The translations under genes were made by a program, and so were the position numbers. Under the pieces are notes generated by a model. It was not told the DNA's origin, did not search any database, and was given only the letters and a program-made list of their open reading frames with translations. Shown here piece after piece: positions 16,682 to 25,881 of a stretch of 64,000 bases of DNA. The number at the start of each line of letters is the position of its first letter. Position 1 is the stretch's first letter. Source of the DNA: Lentimicrobiaceae bacterium (lineage in GTDB: Bacteria; Bacteroidota; Bacteroidia; Bacteroidales; F082); assembly GCA_015061315.1 (NCBI GenBank), contig SUWV01000004.1, positions 62,001 to 126,000 on the forward strand, given 5' to 3'.

Positions 16682-19519
16682 ATGGCTTTTATCTCAGAAA
16701 TAGTTAATTTTATTAACAAAAATTATGATTTGTCTAAAGAATCATTAACAATTATATTTCCAAACAAAAGAGCAGCCTTGATGTTGAGAGAAGAATTGAT
16801 GTCAAGTAAGTATCAGAATAACATTTGGTTGCCTCAAATCTTATCAATACAAGAAGCGATGTCGTCATGGAGCGGATTACAACTTATTGATAACATCGAT
16901 ATTATATTTGAATTGATAAAAATAATTAATAAGAATGCTAATATAATATCCAATGATGTATATGGATTGGCTGCACAAATGTTAAAAGATTTTGACGAAA
17001 TCGATCAATATGCGATCAATGCTAAACAGTTGTTCCAAAACACCAAAGATGCAAAAGAAGCTGGACTTTGGTCTCCCGATGAAAACTATGATGTTGATAA
17101 AAAATATATCGAATTTTTCTCTTCTTTGAACGATTATTATGAAGCACTAAGAAAGGTTTTATTTGAAAATAATGTTGGATATTATGGCTTGATTACAAGA
17201 TATATATATGAATTATCTAAAGAAGAACTTCAAGCTAAATTAAGCGGTAAAAAAATCATTTTTGCAGGCTTTAATGCTTTGACAAAAACCGAAGAAAGTA
17301 TTATTGTTCGATTGGTACAAAACAACAATGCATGCTTACTTTGGGATTTAGATGAATATTATTTTAATGATAAAAAACAAGAAGCAGGAATCTTTGCGAG
17401 AGACTTCTTCGAGAGAAATAATAATATAAAAAATCTAAAACCTGATTTCTTGTCAAGAAATCTTTGCGAAGAGAGAAAAAATATTAACATAATAGGAACT
17501 TCTGGTGCTGTCATACAAACTAACGCATTACGATTAGAATTATCAGAAGAGTCTAAGAATCAAAATGATAAATTGTCAGAAGTAATAGTATTATCAGATG
17601 AATCTATGCTTATACCTGTTATGAATAGTATTCCAGATTCGTTTGGAAAACTGCAGGTTACAATGGGATTTCCTTACTCAAAGACAATATTAAACCAGTT
17701 TCTGAACCATCTGTTTGTATTTCAAAATAATATTAAGAATAACAATAATGGTATATATTTTTGGTCTTTAGCAAAGCTGTTGAACTCTGAACTGATTAAG
17801 ATTATATTTTCCAAAGACGATATTAAACAATTATTCGATTGGAAAAATGAATATATAAGAAAATCAGTTTATTACATTAAAATTGATAACTACAACTCTC
17901 TGAAAGAAAATCAAAATCTATATAGTTTTATTTGTAATATTTCTAAAAAATGGTGTAATGTAAGGGAATGTATTTCCTCAATTAAACAATTACTGAATGA
18001 CATCTACAATAAAACTAAAAATCAAGATGATACGAACTTCATAAACAATCAGATAAGCATAGCAGGTAGAATTATTAACAAGATAGATAAACTTGCTAAT
18101 AAATATGAAGATATGATTCAAATGTCTGATGTTGAGACACTTTACAGACAATCAGCATCGCAAATGACGATAAATCTAAAAGGTTCTCGCGATGGTTTAC
18201 AAATCATGGGGCTTTTAGAAACAAGGAACTTGGATTTTGAAACGGTACACATATTGAGTGTAAACGAAGGAATATTGCCACAATCAAAAGTAGCTAATAG
18301 TTTGATTCCATACGACTTGCGACAATATTATGGATTGCCTACGTATAATAATAAACAGGCAGTTTACGCATATCACTTCTATAGGTTGTTGCAAAATGCC
18401 AAGAATGTTAATATTTATTATAACACCTTAGCTGATGGTATGGGTGAAGGTGAATCAAGCAGATTTATTAAACAAATATTACACGAACTGCCTGCAAAAA
18501 ATCCTAATGTAAACATTACAGAGAAAATATATAAATCACCAACAACTAACAATCAAGAAGTTAAGGCGTTAAAAGTCATCAAGACTGATGATATATATAA
18601 AAAAATCATTGACAAACTAACTTTCACTTCCACAAAAAAAATAGACGGATTATCACCTACATCTGTCTCTTGTTATTTGACTTGCCCTCTGAAATTTTAT
18701 CTGCAATATATTGAAAAAATACGTAATGATGTTTCTAATGAATTGATACAGAGCAATGATATCGGTAAGATAATACATGCTACCTTAGAGAATTTATATA
18801 AACATTTTGGACATGATGAAGTTACATTACAAATGTATCAAGATGTTTATGAAAAATATTATGATGAAGCTTATAATAAAGCATTAACTGATAATGGTTT
18901 TCCTAACGGCTTGCCAAGCAGTGGATTTAATTATCTGAGTTCTAAAATGTTAGATAAGCTTACAAAAGATTTTATCAAATCAGAGATTAATTTCTTAAAA
19001 GATAATAACACTTTTAAAATTATTGGCTTAGAGAAAGAATTACATTCTACTATAGACATTCCAGAATATAATATCAAAATAAATTTATTGGGTCATGCCG
19101 ACAGAATAGACCAGATTGGAAATAAAATTAGAATCATCGATTACAAGACTGGAGCAATAAAAGATAGTGATGTCATTATAAAAAAGAACACTTCTCAACT
19201 TAAAGACCTGACCGATAAATCATTACAACTGTTAATTTATAAATATCTTTATAAAAGAAACAATATGGAAGTCTATCCCGACAATATAGAACCAGGCATA
19301 TTCGGTTTAAGAAAGATGAGTAAAGGTCTTTTCAGCTTGTCAAACAAAAGTAATTGTTTCTTAGATGAAAATTTATTAGAAGACTGTGAATCAATGTTTT
19401 TAGATTTATTAAAAGAATTGTTAAACAAAGACATTCCTTTTGAGCAAACTAAAGACGAGAAAAATTGCAAAAATTGTGACTTCATCGAAATTTGCAAGAG
19501 GAATCCAAGTTATTTTTAA
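16682..19519 (+). CDS. addB: AddB-like PD-(D/E)XK nuclease/helicase-fold protein
   Basis: A 945-residue protein with the AddB/RexB plan. The helicase-like N-terminal part starts with a degenerate FPNKRAALMLREEL motif. The C-terminal PD-(D/E)XK nuclease shows SPTSVSCYLTCPLKFYLQY, GKIIHATLE and IIDYKTG. Cys929, Cys932 and Cys938 near the end, with the Cys of TCPLKFY, would ligate an iron-sulphur cluster. The partner AddA is not in the window. Together they process double-strand breaks for RecA loading. A strong AGGAGG site precedes the ATG. The 3' end overlaps the convergent gene by 38 bp. Confidence 0.85.
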   Translation: MAFISEIVNFINKNYDLSKESLTIIFPNKRAALMLREELMSSKYQNNIWLPQILSIQEAMSSWSGLQLIDNIDIIFELIKIINKNANIISNDVYGLAAQMLKDFDEIDQYAINAKQLFQNTKDAKEAGLWSPDENYDVDKKYIEFFSSLNDYYEALRKVLFENNVGYYGLITRYIYELSKEELQAKLSGKKIIFAGFNALTKTEESIIVRLVQNNNACLLWDLDEYYFNDKKQEAGIFARDFFERNNNIKNLKPDFLSRNLCEERKNINIIGTSGAVIQTNALRLELSEESKNQNDKLSEVIVLSDESMLIPVMNSIPDSFGKLQVTMGFPYSKTILNQFLNHLFVFQNNIKNNNNGIYFWSLAKLLNSELIKIIFSKDDIKQLFDWKNEYIRKSVYYIKIDNYNSLKENQNLYSFICNISKKWCNVRECISSIKQLLNDIYNKTKNQDDTNFINNQISIAGRIINKIDKLANKYEDMIQMSDVETLYRQSASQMTINLKGSRDGLQIMGLLETRNLDFETVHILSVNEGILPQSKVANSLIPYDLRQYYGLPTYNNKQAVYAYHFYRLLQNAKNVNIYYNTLADGMGEGESSRFIKQILHELPAKNPNVNITEKIYKSPTTNNQEVKALKVIKTDDIYKKIIDKLTFTSTKKIDGLSPTSVSCYLTCPLKFYLQYIEKIRNDVSNELIQSNDIGKIIHATLENLYKHFGHDEVTLQMYQDVYEKYYDEAYNKALTDNGFPNGLPSSGFNYLSSKMLDKLTKDFIKSEINFLKDNNTFKIIGLEKELHSTIDIPEYNIKINLLGHADRIDQIGNKIRIIDYKTGAIKDSDVIIKKNTSQLKDLTDKSLQLLIYKYLYKRNNMEVYPDNIEPGIFGLRKMSKGLFSLSNKSNCFLDENLLEDCESMFLDLLKELLNKDIPFEQTKDEKNCKNCDFIEICKRNPSYF

Positions 19520-20552
19520 GATCCACATAAACAGGTAAATGATCGCTATAACCACCTTGATATTTGGGACCTATATATGTTCTGAATAACTTCTTTCCTC
19601 CGTATTTCTCATCATCGACAAAAATAAAATCAGGATGAAAAATCCTTGCTGAATTATTCTCATAATGTAATGATTTACAGTTATAAAATAAATTATTACT
19701 AATTATAATCTGATCGAAAGTCTGCCATTTATGTAGATGCTTCAAAGTACCATCAAATCCTAATATCTTATTGTCGTCGAATAAATTAATAAGCTTATCA
19801 TGTTCTGAAGCATCTTGTGATGGCTTGGCATTCAAGATATTAGATATGCTGTTATCATAAGGAGTGTCATTAAAATCCCCCATTATTACAATATTTGCCT
19901 TATTGTTACAAAGTAGATTTAATGAATCGATTTTGTTTTTCAAACATTTGGCTGCAATATTGCGTAAATGTATCGTCTCTTTCTCACCGCCGTAACGTGA
20001 TGGCCAATGATTTACAAAACAATGCAAGGTATCGCTAATCCTATCATAAAACTTTGCATATAAAATATCTCTTGTCTTAAAATATTTGTCATCAGGATTT
20101 CTTATTTTAACAACCTCACTACTTATAAGTTGAAGTTTATCAATAGAATATATAATTGCAACGTCAATTCCTCTCCTATCGTCACCTTCATAATGAATGA
20201 TTCTGTAATTGTGTTTTCTTAAAGGCGTTTCATAAAACAACATTGAAGTAACAAAAGTGTTTTCAATTTCACATAATCCTAAAATAGCGAGCGGATCACC
20301 TTCTGTGAGCGACAGAATCACCTTATATAAATTATTTCGTTTCTTATAAAATCGCTGCATCGTCCACTTTTGACCACCTGACTCTGTATATTCATTATAT
20401 ACTCGAGTTGAATCGACGAATGGATCGTAGAAATTCTCTAAATTCCAAAATGCTACTCTAAAAATATTTTCATTTTGAGAATACAAATTGCTAATATCAA
20501 GATGCTGATATACAGCAAATAAAGAAATTAACAAGATAATTTTTCTAATCAT
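19482..20552 (-). CDS. Endonuclease/exonuclease/phosphatase family protein, exported
   Basis: A 356-residue EEP-fold protein. A signal-peptide-like N-terminus (IRKIILLISLFAVYQ) is followed by FRVAFWNLENFYDP, LGLCEIEN (metal-binding Glu), NHWPSRYGGE, IVIMGDFNDTP and SDHLPVYVDL at the C-terminus. These are the Mg-binding and catalytic Asn/Asp/His blocks of the family. It probably hydrolyses phosphodiester or phosphomonoester bonds outside the cytoplasm; the substrate could be DNA or a metabolite. It overlaps addB tail-to-tail by 38 bp and is divergent from the thioredoxin-fold gene. Confidence 0.85.
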   Translation of the reverse strand: MIRKIILLISLFAVYQHLDISNLYSQNENIFRVAFWNLENFYDPFVDSTRVYNEYTESGGQKWTMQRFYKKRNNLYKVILSLTEGDPLAILGLCEIENTFVTSMLFYETPLRKHNYRIIHYEGDDRRGIDVAIIYSIDKLQLISSEVVKIRNPDDKYFKTRDILYAKFYDRISDTLHCFVNHWPSRYGGEKETIHLRNIAAKCLKNKIDSLNLLCNNKANIVIMGDFNDTPYDNSISNILNAKPSQDASEHDKLINLFDDNKILGFDGTLKHLHKWQTFDQIIISNNLFYNCKSLHYENNSARIFHPDFIFVDDEKYGGKKLFRTYIGPKYQGGYSDHLPVYVDLKNNLDSSCKFR

Positions 20553-20580
20553 AACGGCTTATAATTTTGGTTTTGTCGCG

Positions 20581-20628
20581 CAAAGTTAAACATATTTTTT
20601 GAGAAAAAAAATATTATGAGTATCTTTG
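20581..20628. promoter_or_regulatory. Divergent promoters, EEP gene and thioredoxin-fold gene
   Basis: Rightward: TTTG (20598-20601), a 19-bp spacer and TATCTTTG (20621-20628). Leftward: TAACTTTG on the minus strand (20581-20588), 28 bp before the EEP start, without an obvious -33 element. Confidence 0.6.
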
Positions 20629-20661
20629 TTCACTTTTTAACACTTTTTAACATTTCATATT

Positions 20662-21945
20662 TTGAAAACATTTAACAAAATATTATTCTTCTGCATATTA
20701 GTCTTGATGCCGTTTGTTATGCAATCGCAAATGCGTATTAAGATAAATATTGAAAATCAAGATGATAACATTTATTACTTGTTGAAATATAAAAGCGACA
20801 AAACACAAATTGTTATAGATTCTACTAATCTTCATAATGGTAAAATAATTATTGAAAATAACAGTAACATTGATGAAGGAATTTATATAATCGCTGACAG
20901 TCATAAAAATGCTCTTTTTGAGATACTTATAGGAAAAGATCAGAAGTTTTCAATTGATATAAAAGAACTTATGGATTATAATTCATATGAGATAAAAGGA
21001 AGTAAGGAAACATCTTCATATTTTGATATATATGCCAAAACAATTTATAATAATTTATATATCAAGGCTTTAAACAGTGAAATAGAATATAATCCAAACA
21101 ATATTTACAAAATAGACTCTTTAAAAGCTAAATTATATGAATATCAAGAATCTATGTTGTTAAAAGATAAAGATTCTTTTTTGAATACATATATTAAATT
21201 TATTGAAAAAGTACAAGTTCCTAAAGACTATAATAATGATTATGAGTATATTACGGAACATTATTTTGATGAATTGCCATTATGCGATCACAGGATATTA
21301 AATTCACGTCTGTTAAAAAATAAGTTAGACGATTATTTTAACAACTACGCTTCCAAATCTACATCTGATTTTATATGTAACAAAATTGATTTAATTATAT
21401 CAAAAGTTAGTGATTGTAAAGATGTTAGAGATTATATATTGTGGAATTTATATTCAAGATTTTTTAAGCCAGAAAATATTAATCACGAATTAGTATTTGT
21501 ACATTTAGTTGACAACTATTTCTCTCATTTAGAGATAGATAATCTTACAGATGACATCAGAACTGAAATAATCAGAAGAGGTGAAATTTTAAGAAACATT
21601 GCGATTGGGCAAGCTGCTCCTCCCCTTTCTTACGTTAATGAAAATAATGAGACTGTAAATTTATACGACATCAAATCAAAATATACAGTGTTGTTCTTCT
21701 ACAAGCCAGATTGTCAGAGATGTATGAGAGACAAGCGAGTTTTAAACATGGTAAAGAAAAGAAGAAAAGATTTAGAAATTTTACATATCGACATAAGTGA
21801 AGAAAACAATAAAATAAGTCAAGATATTATAAATCAATATGATATTATGACAACTCCGATGATTTATCTTCTTAACGATAAAAAGGATATTATTGCGAAG
21901 CAAATTAAAGCAGAAGAAATTGAGTTTCATATAATTAAAAGATGA
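20662..21945 (+). CDS. Thioredoxin-fold (TlpA-like) exported protein
   Basis: A 427-residue protein. It starts at a TTG codon, because only that start gives a complete signal peptide (KTFNKILFFCILVLMPFVMQS); the first ATG, at 20707, would lie in its middle. The N-terminal part resembles the DUF4369-like beta domain of Bacteroidetes TlpA proteins. The C-terminal domain (about 310-427) has VLFFYKPDCQRC with a CxxC redox pair and TTPMIYLL with the cis-Pro. It likely acts as a periplasmic thiol-disulphide reductase. It lies 4 bp upstream of mnmE and may be co-transcribed. Confidence 0.8.
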   Translation: MKTFNKILFFCILVLMPFVMQSQMRIKINIENQDDNIYYLLKYKSDKTQIVIDSTNLHNGKIIIENNSNIDEGIYIIADSHKNALFEILIGKDQKFSIDIKELMDYNSYEIKGSKETSSYFDIYAKTIYNNLYIKALNSEIEYNPNNIYKIDSLKAKLYEYQESMLLKDKDSFLNTYIKFIEKVQVPKDYNNDYEYITEHYFDELPLCDHRILNSRLLKNKLDDYFNNYASKSTSDFICNKIDLIISKVSDCKDVRDYILWNLYSRFFKPENINHELVFVHLVDNYFSHLEIDNLTDDIRTEIIRRGEILRNIAIGQAAPPLSYVNENNETVNLYDIKSKYTVLFFYKPDCQRCMRDKRVLNMVKKRRKDLEILHIDISEENNKISQDIINQYDIMTTPMIYLLNDKKDIIAKQIKAEEIEFHIIKR

Positions 21946-21949
21946 CATT

Positions 21950-23458
21950 ATGAGCTTGGTAAAGAAAGATACTATATGCGCTATTGCGACTGCTTCTGGA
22001 ACAGCAGGTATTTCTGTGATTAGAATGTCTGGTAATGACAGTCATAAAATTGCCTTGTCGCGATTTGTTAAAAAAGCTAAAAACTTAACTGTCAATGATA
22101 TTATTCCCAATATGATGTATTATGGCGAGATTGTTGATTTTGACAATAAAACCATTGATGATGTGATGCTTACATTTTTTAAAGCTCCACATTCATATAC
22201 AGGCGAAGATTCTGTTGAGATATCATGTCACGGTTCGATTTATATTCAGAATAAGATATTAGAATTACTCATTCAGACTGGAGCACGTTTGGCGGAAGCT
22301 GGCGAATATACCATGAGAGCTTTCATTAACGGCAAAATGGATCTTACTCAGGCAGAGGCTGTTGCCGATATAATATCTTCCAAAAACGAAGCAGAGCACC
22401 GGGTGGCGATGAACCAACTAAAAGGCGGATTCTCAAATCAATTGAAAATATTGAGAAGAAACATCTTAGATTTGACATCGCTAATGGAATTAGAGCTTGA
22501 TTTTAGTGAAGAAGATGTTGAATTTGCCGACAGAACCAAACTCAACAATATTGTTGACGAGGCATCTGCTCATATCAATAAACTAACTGATTCTTTTAGA
22601 CTTGGCAATACTATTAAAAAAGGTATTCCTGTCGCTATCGTTGGAGACACAAACGCTGGCAAAAGCACTATTTTAAATGCTTTACTCGGAGAAGAACGAG
22701 CTATTGTTTCAGATATTGCAGGAACTACTCGCGATACCATAGAAGAAACGATGAATATCAAAGGTAAGACGTTCAGATTCATTGACACTGCTGGCATTAG
22801 AGAAACTGAAGACATAATTGAAAGAATTGGCATTGAAAGAGCTTTTGCAAAAATTTCAGAGGCAGATATTGTTTTAGGAGTCCTTGATTTAAGTAAAAGC
22901 AGTTCTGAATATTTCAACTCTGCAAGGACCATAATCTCTAAACTTAACTTATTAGAACAGAAGCTGATACTTGTCTTTAACAAAATTGATTTGAATGCTA
23001 ATGCGTCATGCGTTAATTTGCAAGATTTATATAATGAACTAAGTGGTGTTATTTTAAACAATATACAAGACAAAGGAGCTACTATGCTTGATGAATATAA
23101 ATATAGCATAACAGGCACTGATTGTCACGATATTAGAAATCTCTTAAAACTTACATTTATATCAGCAAAAAGTGGTACTGATATTGACAAACTAAAAGAA
23201 GACATCTATTTCAACAGCACTGATTTGAGCGTAGATGAAAATGATGTTTTGGTTACCAATTTACGACACTATGAAGCCTTGCTCAATGCAGGCAATGCAT
23301 TAGATAAAGTAAAAGACGGTCTTCTTTCAGGCTTATCAACAGAATTTGTCGCTCAAGATTTAAAAGACGTTTTATATCATTTAGGCAGCATCACTGGAGA
23401 AATCAGCAGCAGCGACGTGCTTAATAACATATTTGGACGTTTCTGCATCGGAAAGTAA
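21950..23458 (+). CDS. mnmE: tRNA modification GTPase MnmE
   Basis: A 502-residue MnmE. With MnmG it installs the 5-carboxymethylaminomethyl group on U34 of certain tRNAs. The N-terminal domain shows DTICAIATASGTAGISVIR. The helical domain carries the inserted G domain with G1 GDTNAGKST (232-240), the AGTTRDTI switch, DTAGIRETED and NKIDL. The C-terminal FGRFCIGK supplies the catalytic Cys. The protein is complete. The gene is the last host gene before the prophage, and a long-loop terminator follows. Confidence 0.96.
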   Translation: MSLVKKDTICAIATASGTAGISVIRMSGNDSHKIALSRFVKKAKNLTVNDIIPNMMYYGEIVDFDNKTIDDVMLTFFKAPHSYTGEDSVEISCHGSIYIQNKILELLIQTGARLAEAGEYTMRAFINGKMDLTQAEAVADIISSKNEAEHRVAMNQLKGGFSNQLKILRRNILDLTSLMELELDFSEEDVEFADRTKLNNIVDEASAHINKLTDSFRLGNTIKKGIPVAIVGDTNAGKSTILNALLGEERAIVSDIAGTTRDTIEETMNIKGKTFRFIDTAGIRETEDIIERIGIERAFAKISEADIVLGVLDLSKSSSEYFNSARTIISKLNLLEQKLILVFNKIDLNANASCVNLQDLYNELSGVILNNIQDKGATMLDEYKYSITGTDCHDIRNLLKLTFISAKSGTDIDKLKEDIYFNSTDLSVDENDVLVTNLRHYEALLNAGNALDKVKDGLLSGLSTEFVAQDLKDVLYHLGSITGEISSSDVLNNIFGRFCIGK

Positions 23459-23475
23459 ACACATTAAAAGATAAT

Positions 23476-23545
23476 AAAACATCGTAACTAATCATAATAT
23501 TACCAATTAAATAAAAATATTATTTTACGATGTTTTACTTTTTTT
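23476..23545 (+). terminator. Terminator after mnmE (long loop)
   Basis: AAAACATCGTAA (23476-23487) and TTACGATGTTTT (23525-23536) form a perfect 12-bp stem with a 37-nt loop, followed by a T-run. The large loop is unusual. The phage left end may lie at or near this site. Confidence 0.65.
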
Positions 23546-23568
23546 TCTTGTTTTTTTGTTGTTATTTT

Positions 23569-23604
23569 GTTGCTTGAAAAATTTGAGCAACAATTGAGCA
23601 ACAA
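23569..23604. repeat. Repeats directly upstream of the integrase
   Basis: TTGAGCAACAA occurs twice in tandem (23583-23593, 23594-23604), ending 2 bp before the integrase ATG. GTTGCT at 23569-23574 is inverted relative to AGCAAC at 23586-23591. They are candidate integrase/excisionase binding or autoregulatory sites. Confidence 0.55.
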
Positions 23605-23606
23605 AA

Positions 23607-24743
23607 ATGAAAGAATCAATACAACTTAGAAAAAGAAAGATGCCTACAGGTAATGTCTCCCTTTACCTCGACATCTACAGAAATGGACGACGGGAATACG
23701 AGTATCTTAAATTGTATCTCGTTCCGGAAGTGACCAAAGAGGATAAGAAAAAGAATGCAGACACTCTTAAATATGCGGAAGCAATAAAAGCGAAGCGTAT
23801 TGTTGAGTTGATGAACGGCGAATTCGGCTTTAAATCTGAGTATAAGACCAACACGTTATTTTTCGATTACTATTCCGCAATGTGTGAAAAGAGATTCAAC
23901 AATCCCAACAGTAAAGGCAACTGGGGCAATTGGAATTCATGCCTGCATCATCTTCACATATATGAGAAACGTAATAATATCACATTTGCCGAAATCACAC
24001 CGGAATGGGTGCAAGGATTCAAGGATTATCTTGAGAACCGGGCTATCGCATGGATAAGCGATAAAAGAGAAAGGGTTAAAGACCAACAATTATCAAGGAA
24101 CTCGAGAGTATCTTATTTTGCTAAGTTGAAGGCTTGTCTTAATCAAGCGTTCGATGAGCGCATAATCCCGACTAACCCGTGTCGTGGCATTGAGAATTTT
24201 AAGGCTGAAGAAGCGAACAGAATGTATCTGACCGTCGATGAACTTAAAAAACTCGTAGATACGCCATGCGAATATTCTGGAGTTAAAACAACTTTTCTGT
24301 TTTCATGCCTTACAGGTTTGCGTCGTAGCGATATTGCTAAGCTTACATGGGGTGAAGTGCACCAGCAGGGAAAATTCACAAGGCTTATTTTCAAGCAAAA
24401 GAAAACAGGAGGCCAGGAATACCTCGACATTAATCCTCAGGCGGCAGAACTGATGGGACAAAGAGGAAAACCAGAAGACTTTGTTTTCTGTGATTATATC
24501 CCTTCTATAGATTGCGCGAACAAATCAATACAAGCATGGGTTTTAAGAGCTGGAATTGATAAGAAGATAACATTCCATTGCGGACGGCATACGTTTGCGG
24601 TGATGATGCTTGATTTAGGTGCCGACATCTATACTGTGAGTAAACTGTTAGGTCACAGAATGCTGAATACAACACAGATTTATGCCAAGGTTCTTGATAA
24701 GAGCAAACAGGAGGCAGTCTCTAAGATACCCGATATCATTTAG
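23607..24743 (+). CDS. int: Tyrosine-type site-specific integrase
   Basis: A 378-residue phage integrase. The N-terminal arm-binding domain (about 1-70; RKRKMPTGNVSLYLDIYRNG) and SAM-like core-binding domain (about 85-200) precede the catalytic domain. Catalytic residues are visible as TGLRRSD (Arg), HCGRHTFA (His-x-x-Arg), GHRML and QIYAKV (Tyr). It integrates and, with an excision factor, excises the phage genome. It is complete, reads inward from the left phage end, and its 3' end overlaps the convergent HTH-like gene by 8 bp. Confidence 0.95.
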   Translation: MKESIQLRKRKMPTGNVSLYLDIYRNGRREYEYLKLYLVPEVTKEDKKKNADTLKYAEAIKAKRIVELMNGEFGFKSEYKTNTLFFDYYSAMCEKRFNNPNSKGNWGNWNSCLHHLHIYEKRNNITFAEITPEWVQGFKDYLENRAIAWISDKRERVKDQQLSRNSRVSYFAKLKACLNQAFDERIIPTNPCRGIENFKAEEANRMYLTVDELKKLVDTPCEYSGVKTTFLFSCLTGLRRSDIAKLTWGEVHQQGKFTRLIFKQKKTGGQEYLDINPQAAELMGQRGKPEDFVFCDYIPSIDCANKSIQAWVLRAGIDKKITFHCGRHTFAVMMLDLGADIYTVSKLLGHRMLNTTQIYAKVLDKSKQEAVSKIPDII

Positions 24744-25014
24744 AACCCTTATATATTTTACCAGTACCAAGAAGCAACCAATTGGCTGATACCTTATGAT
24801 ATTTTATTAAGGGTATCAGCCAAGCGACCTCAAAATAACCTCTGCCATTGTCTTTACGCTGAACGTACCAATGGCGACGGTCAATGTTGCTGACTTCACA
24901 TAAGCCTGCGATGCCTCCAGGTATTCTATCAGCGTCTAATAGTTCCTGAACTATATTGAAATACCTCTGCTGGATATCCAATGTCTCTTGCTTGTATGCT
25001 CTCGTTCTGCTCAT
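24736..25014 (-). CDS. Small phage protein, possibly a divergent HTH regulator
   Basis: A 92-residue protein from the ATG at 25014 (MSRTRAYK); an upstream ATG at 25053 is possible. The C-terminal HKVSANWLLLGTGKIYK resembles the helix after the HTH in CI-like repressors, where a Leu-x-x-Gly-x-Gly ending is common. The middle (SNIDRRHWYVQRKDNGRGYF) is less typical. It lies in the lysogeny block next to the integrase and could control integration or excision. Confidence 0.6.
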   Translation of the reverse strand: MSRTRAYKQETLDIQQRYFNIVQELLDADRIPGGIAGLCEVSNIDRRHWYVQRKDNGRGYFEVAWLIPLIKYHKVSANWLLLGTGKIYKGSK

Positions 25015-25110
25015 GATTGTTTTGTTTATTCTGTAAATGTGCCTTATAAACACTATGCGCGTATTCTTTTCAGTGTCTCTCCTGCCCTATTCATGTATAA
25101 GTCTTTTAGT

Positions 25111-25146
25111 GGACTTGGTACGGACTTGGTACGGACTTGGTACGGA
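25111..25146. repeat. Three 11-bp tandem repeats
   Basis: GGACTTGGTAC is repeated three times (25111-25143), followed by a partial GGA. An 11-bp period places each copy on the same face of the helix, as in a protein-binding array. It lies between the HTH-like gene and the PIN toxin gene. Confidence 0.7.
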
Positions 25147-25170
25147 GAGGGTATGGAGGGATTATATCAT

Positions 25171-25593
25171 CTATCTCGGTATCATTCTTATGTTTTTAGG
25201 TTTCAGGACCTGAATATCACCAAAGACACGGTAGTCTTTTATGTTGTTTGTAACGAAAGTATAGCATTTCTTTTTCTTGCTGATGACATACTGGATATTG
25301 TCTTCAATATCAGCTCCGGTTTCTTTCAGGGAAACCGCTATGTCGTCTTTGGTGAAGTCGAGGATGGAGAATCTGTGCGCAAGTTCTTTCAATATATCTC
25401 TTATCTCATCGTTGGTCTTTTTCTTCTGAAAGACAGAAGCGAGTTGCGCCACACTGAGTGATGAAATGTATAATTCCTTTCCGTTTAACGAGAAAAGATA
25501 TTGCAGGCAATACCTGTCGTCCTTCTTGTTCGACCATGCGCCAATCAAAACGTTGGTGTCAACGAATATGTGGTTTACGTTCTGCCGTTTCAA
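25171..25593 (-). CDS. PIN-domain ribonuclease, probable toxin
   Basis: A PIN-fold protein of 140 residues if it starts at the TTG at 25593. That TTG overlaps the antitoxin stop in the TTGA arrangement, mimicking ATGA coupling. An ATG at 25659 would extend it deep into the antitoxin gene and add residues before the fold. Acidic active-site positions are seen in FVDTNVL, GADIEDNIQY and NNIKDY. PIN toxins cleave RNA. Paired with the small upstream gene, it forms a type II toxin-antitoxin module in the lysogeny block, plausible for prophage maintenance or superinfection defence. Confidence 0.75.
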   Translation of the reverse strand: MKRQNVNHIFVDTNVLIGAWSNKKDDRYCLQYLFSLNGKELYISSLSVAQLASVFQKKKTNDEIRDILKELAHRFSILDFTKDDIAVSLKETGADIEDNIQYVISKKKKCYTFVTNNIKDYRVFGDIQVLKPKNIRMIPR

Positions 25594-25784
25594 AACACGA
25601 GGTATTTGAACTGTTGCTTTTCCTGTTCCGTTATGAGGTCGGTGTTGCTTGCGACCCAAACGCCGACTTGATAATCTACAAGTTCCTTGTAGTTAAGTCC
25701 TGTTTTTTCCAACAGAAGTTCGAGGAGTTTCTTGCGTTCTTCCTTTAGTTTCTTGTCTATTTCCTTATCGTTTCTTGTAACCAT
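25590..25784 (-). CDS. Probable antitoxin of the PIN toxin
   Basis: A 64-residue, lysine/glutamate-rich helical protein (KKLKEERKKLLELLLEKTG, then LVDYQVGVWVASNTDL) encoded immediately before the PIN gene, with a 4-nt overlap. Size, order and charge fit an antitoxin. No DNA-binding motif is obvious, so the family assignment rests on context. Confidence 0.65.
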   Translation of the reverse strand: MVTRNDKEIDKKLKEERKKLLELLLEKTGLNYKELVDYQVGVWVASNTDLITEQEKQQFKYLVF

Positions 25785-25812
25785 GATTTTTAATTTTTAA
25801 TTTTTAACTTTG

Positions 25813-25820
25813 CAAAAATA
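25813..25820 (-). promoter_or_regulatory. Predicted -7 box of the toxin-antitoxin operon
   Basis: TATTTTTG on the minus strand, 28 bp before the antitoxin ATG, next to the palindrome ATAATTAT. A TAACTTTG on the plus strand overlaps it. Confidence 0.4.
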
Positions 25821-25881
25821 ATAATTATTGCGGGAAAAAGTTGAGGAGCGGAAGGAAATTTAACAAAAAAACGAAGTTTTT

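Noticed and set aside
24988..25461. Rightward frame of 157 codons over the PIN toxin
   Set aside because: Antisense of the PIN gene, with low-complexity residues and no ribosome site.
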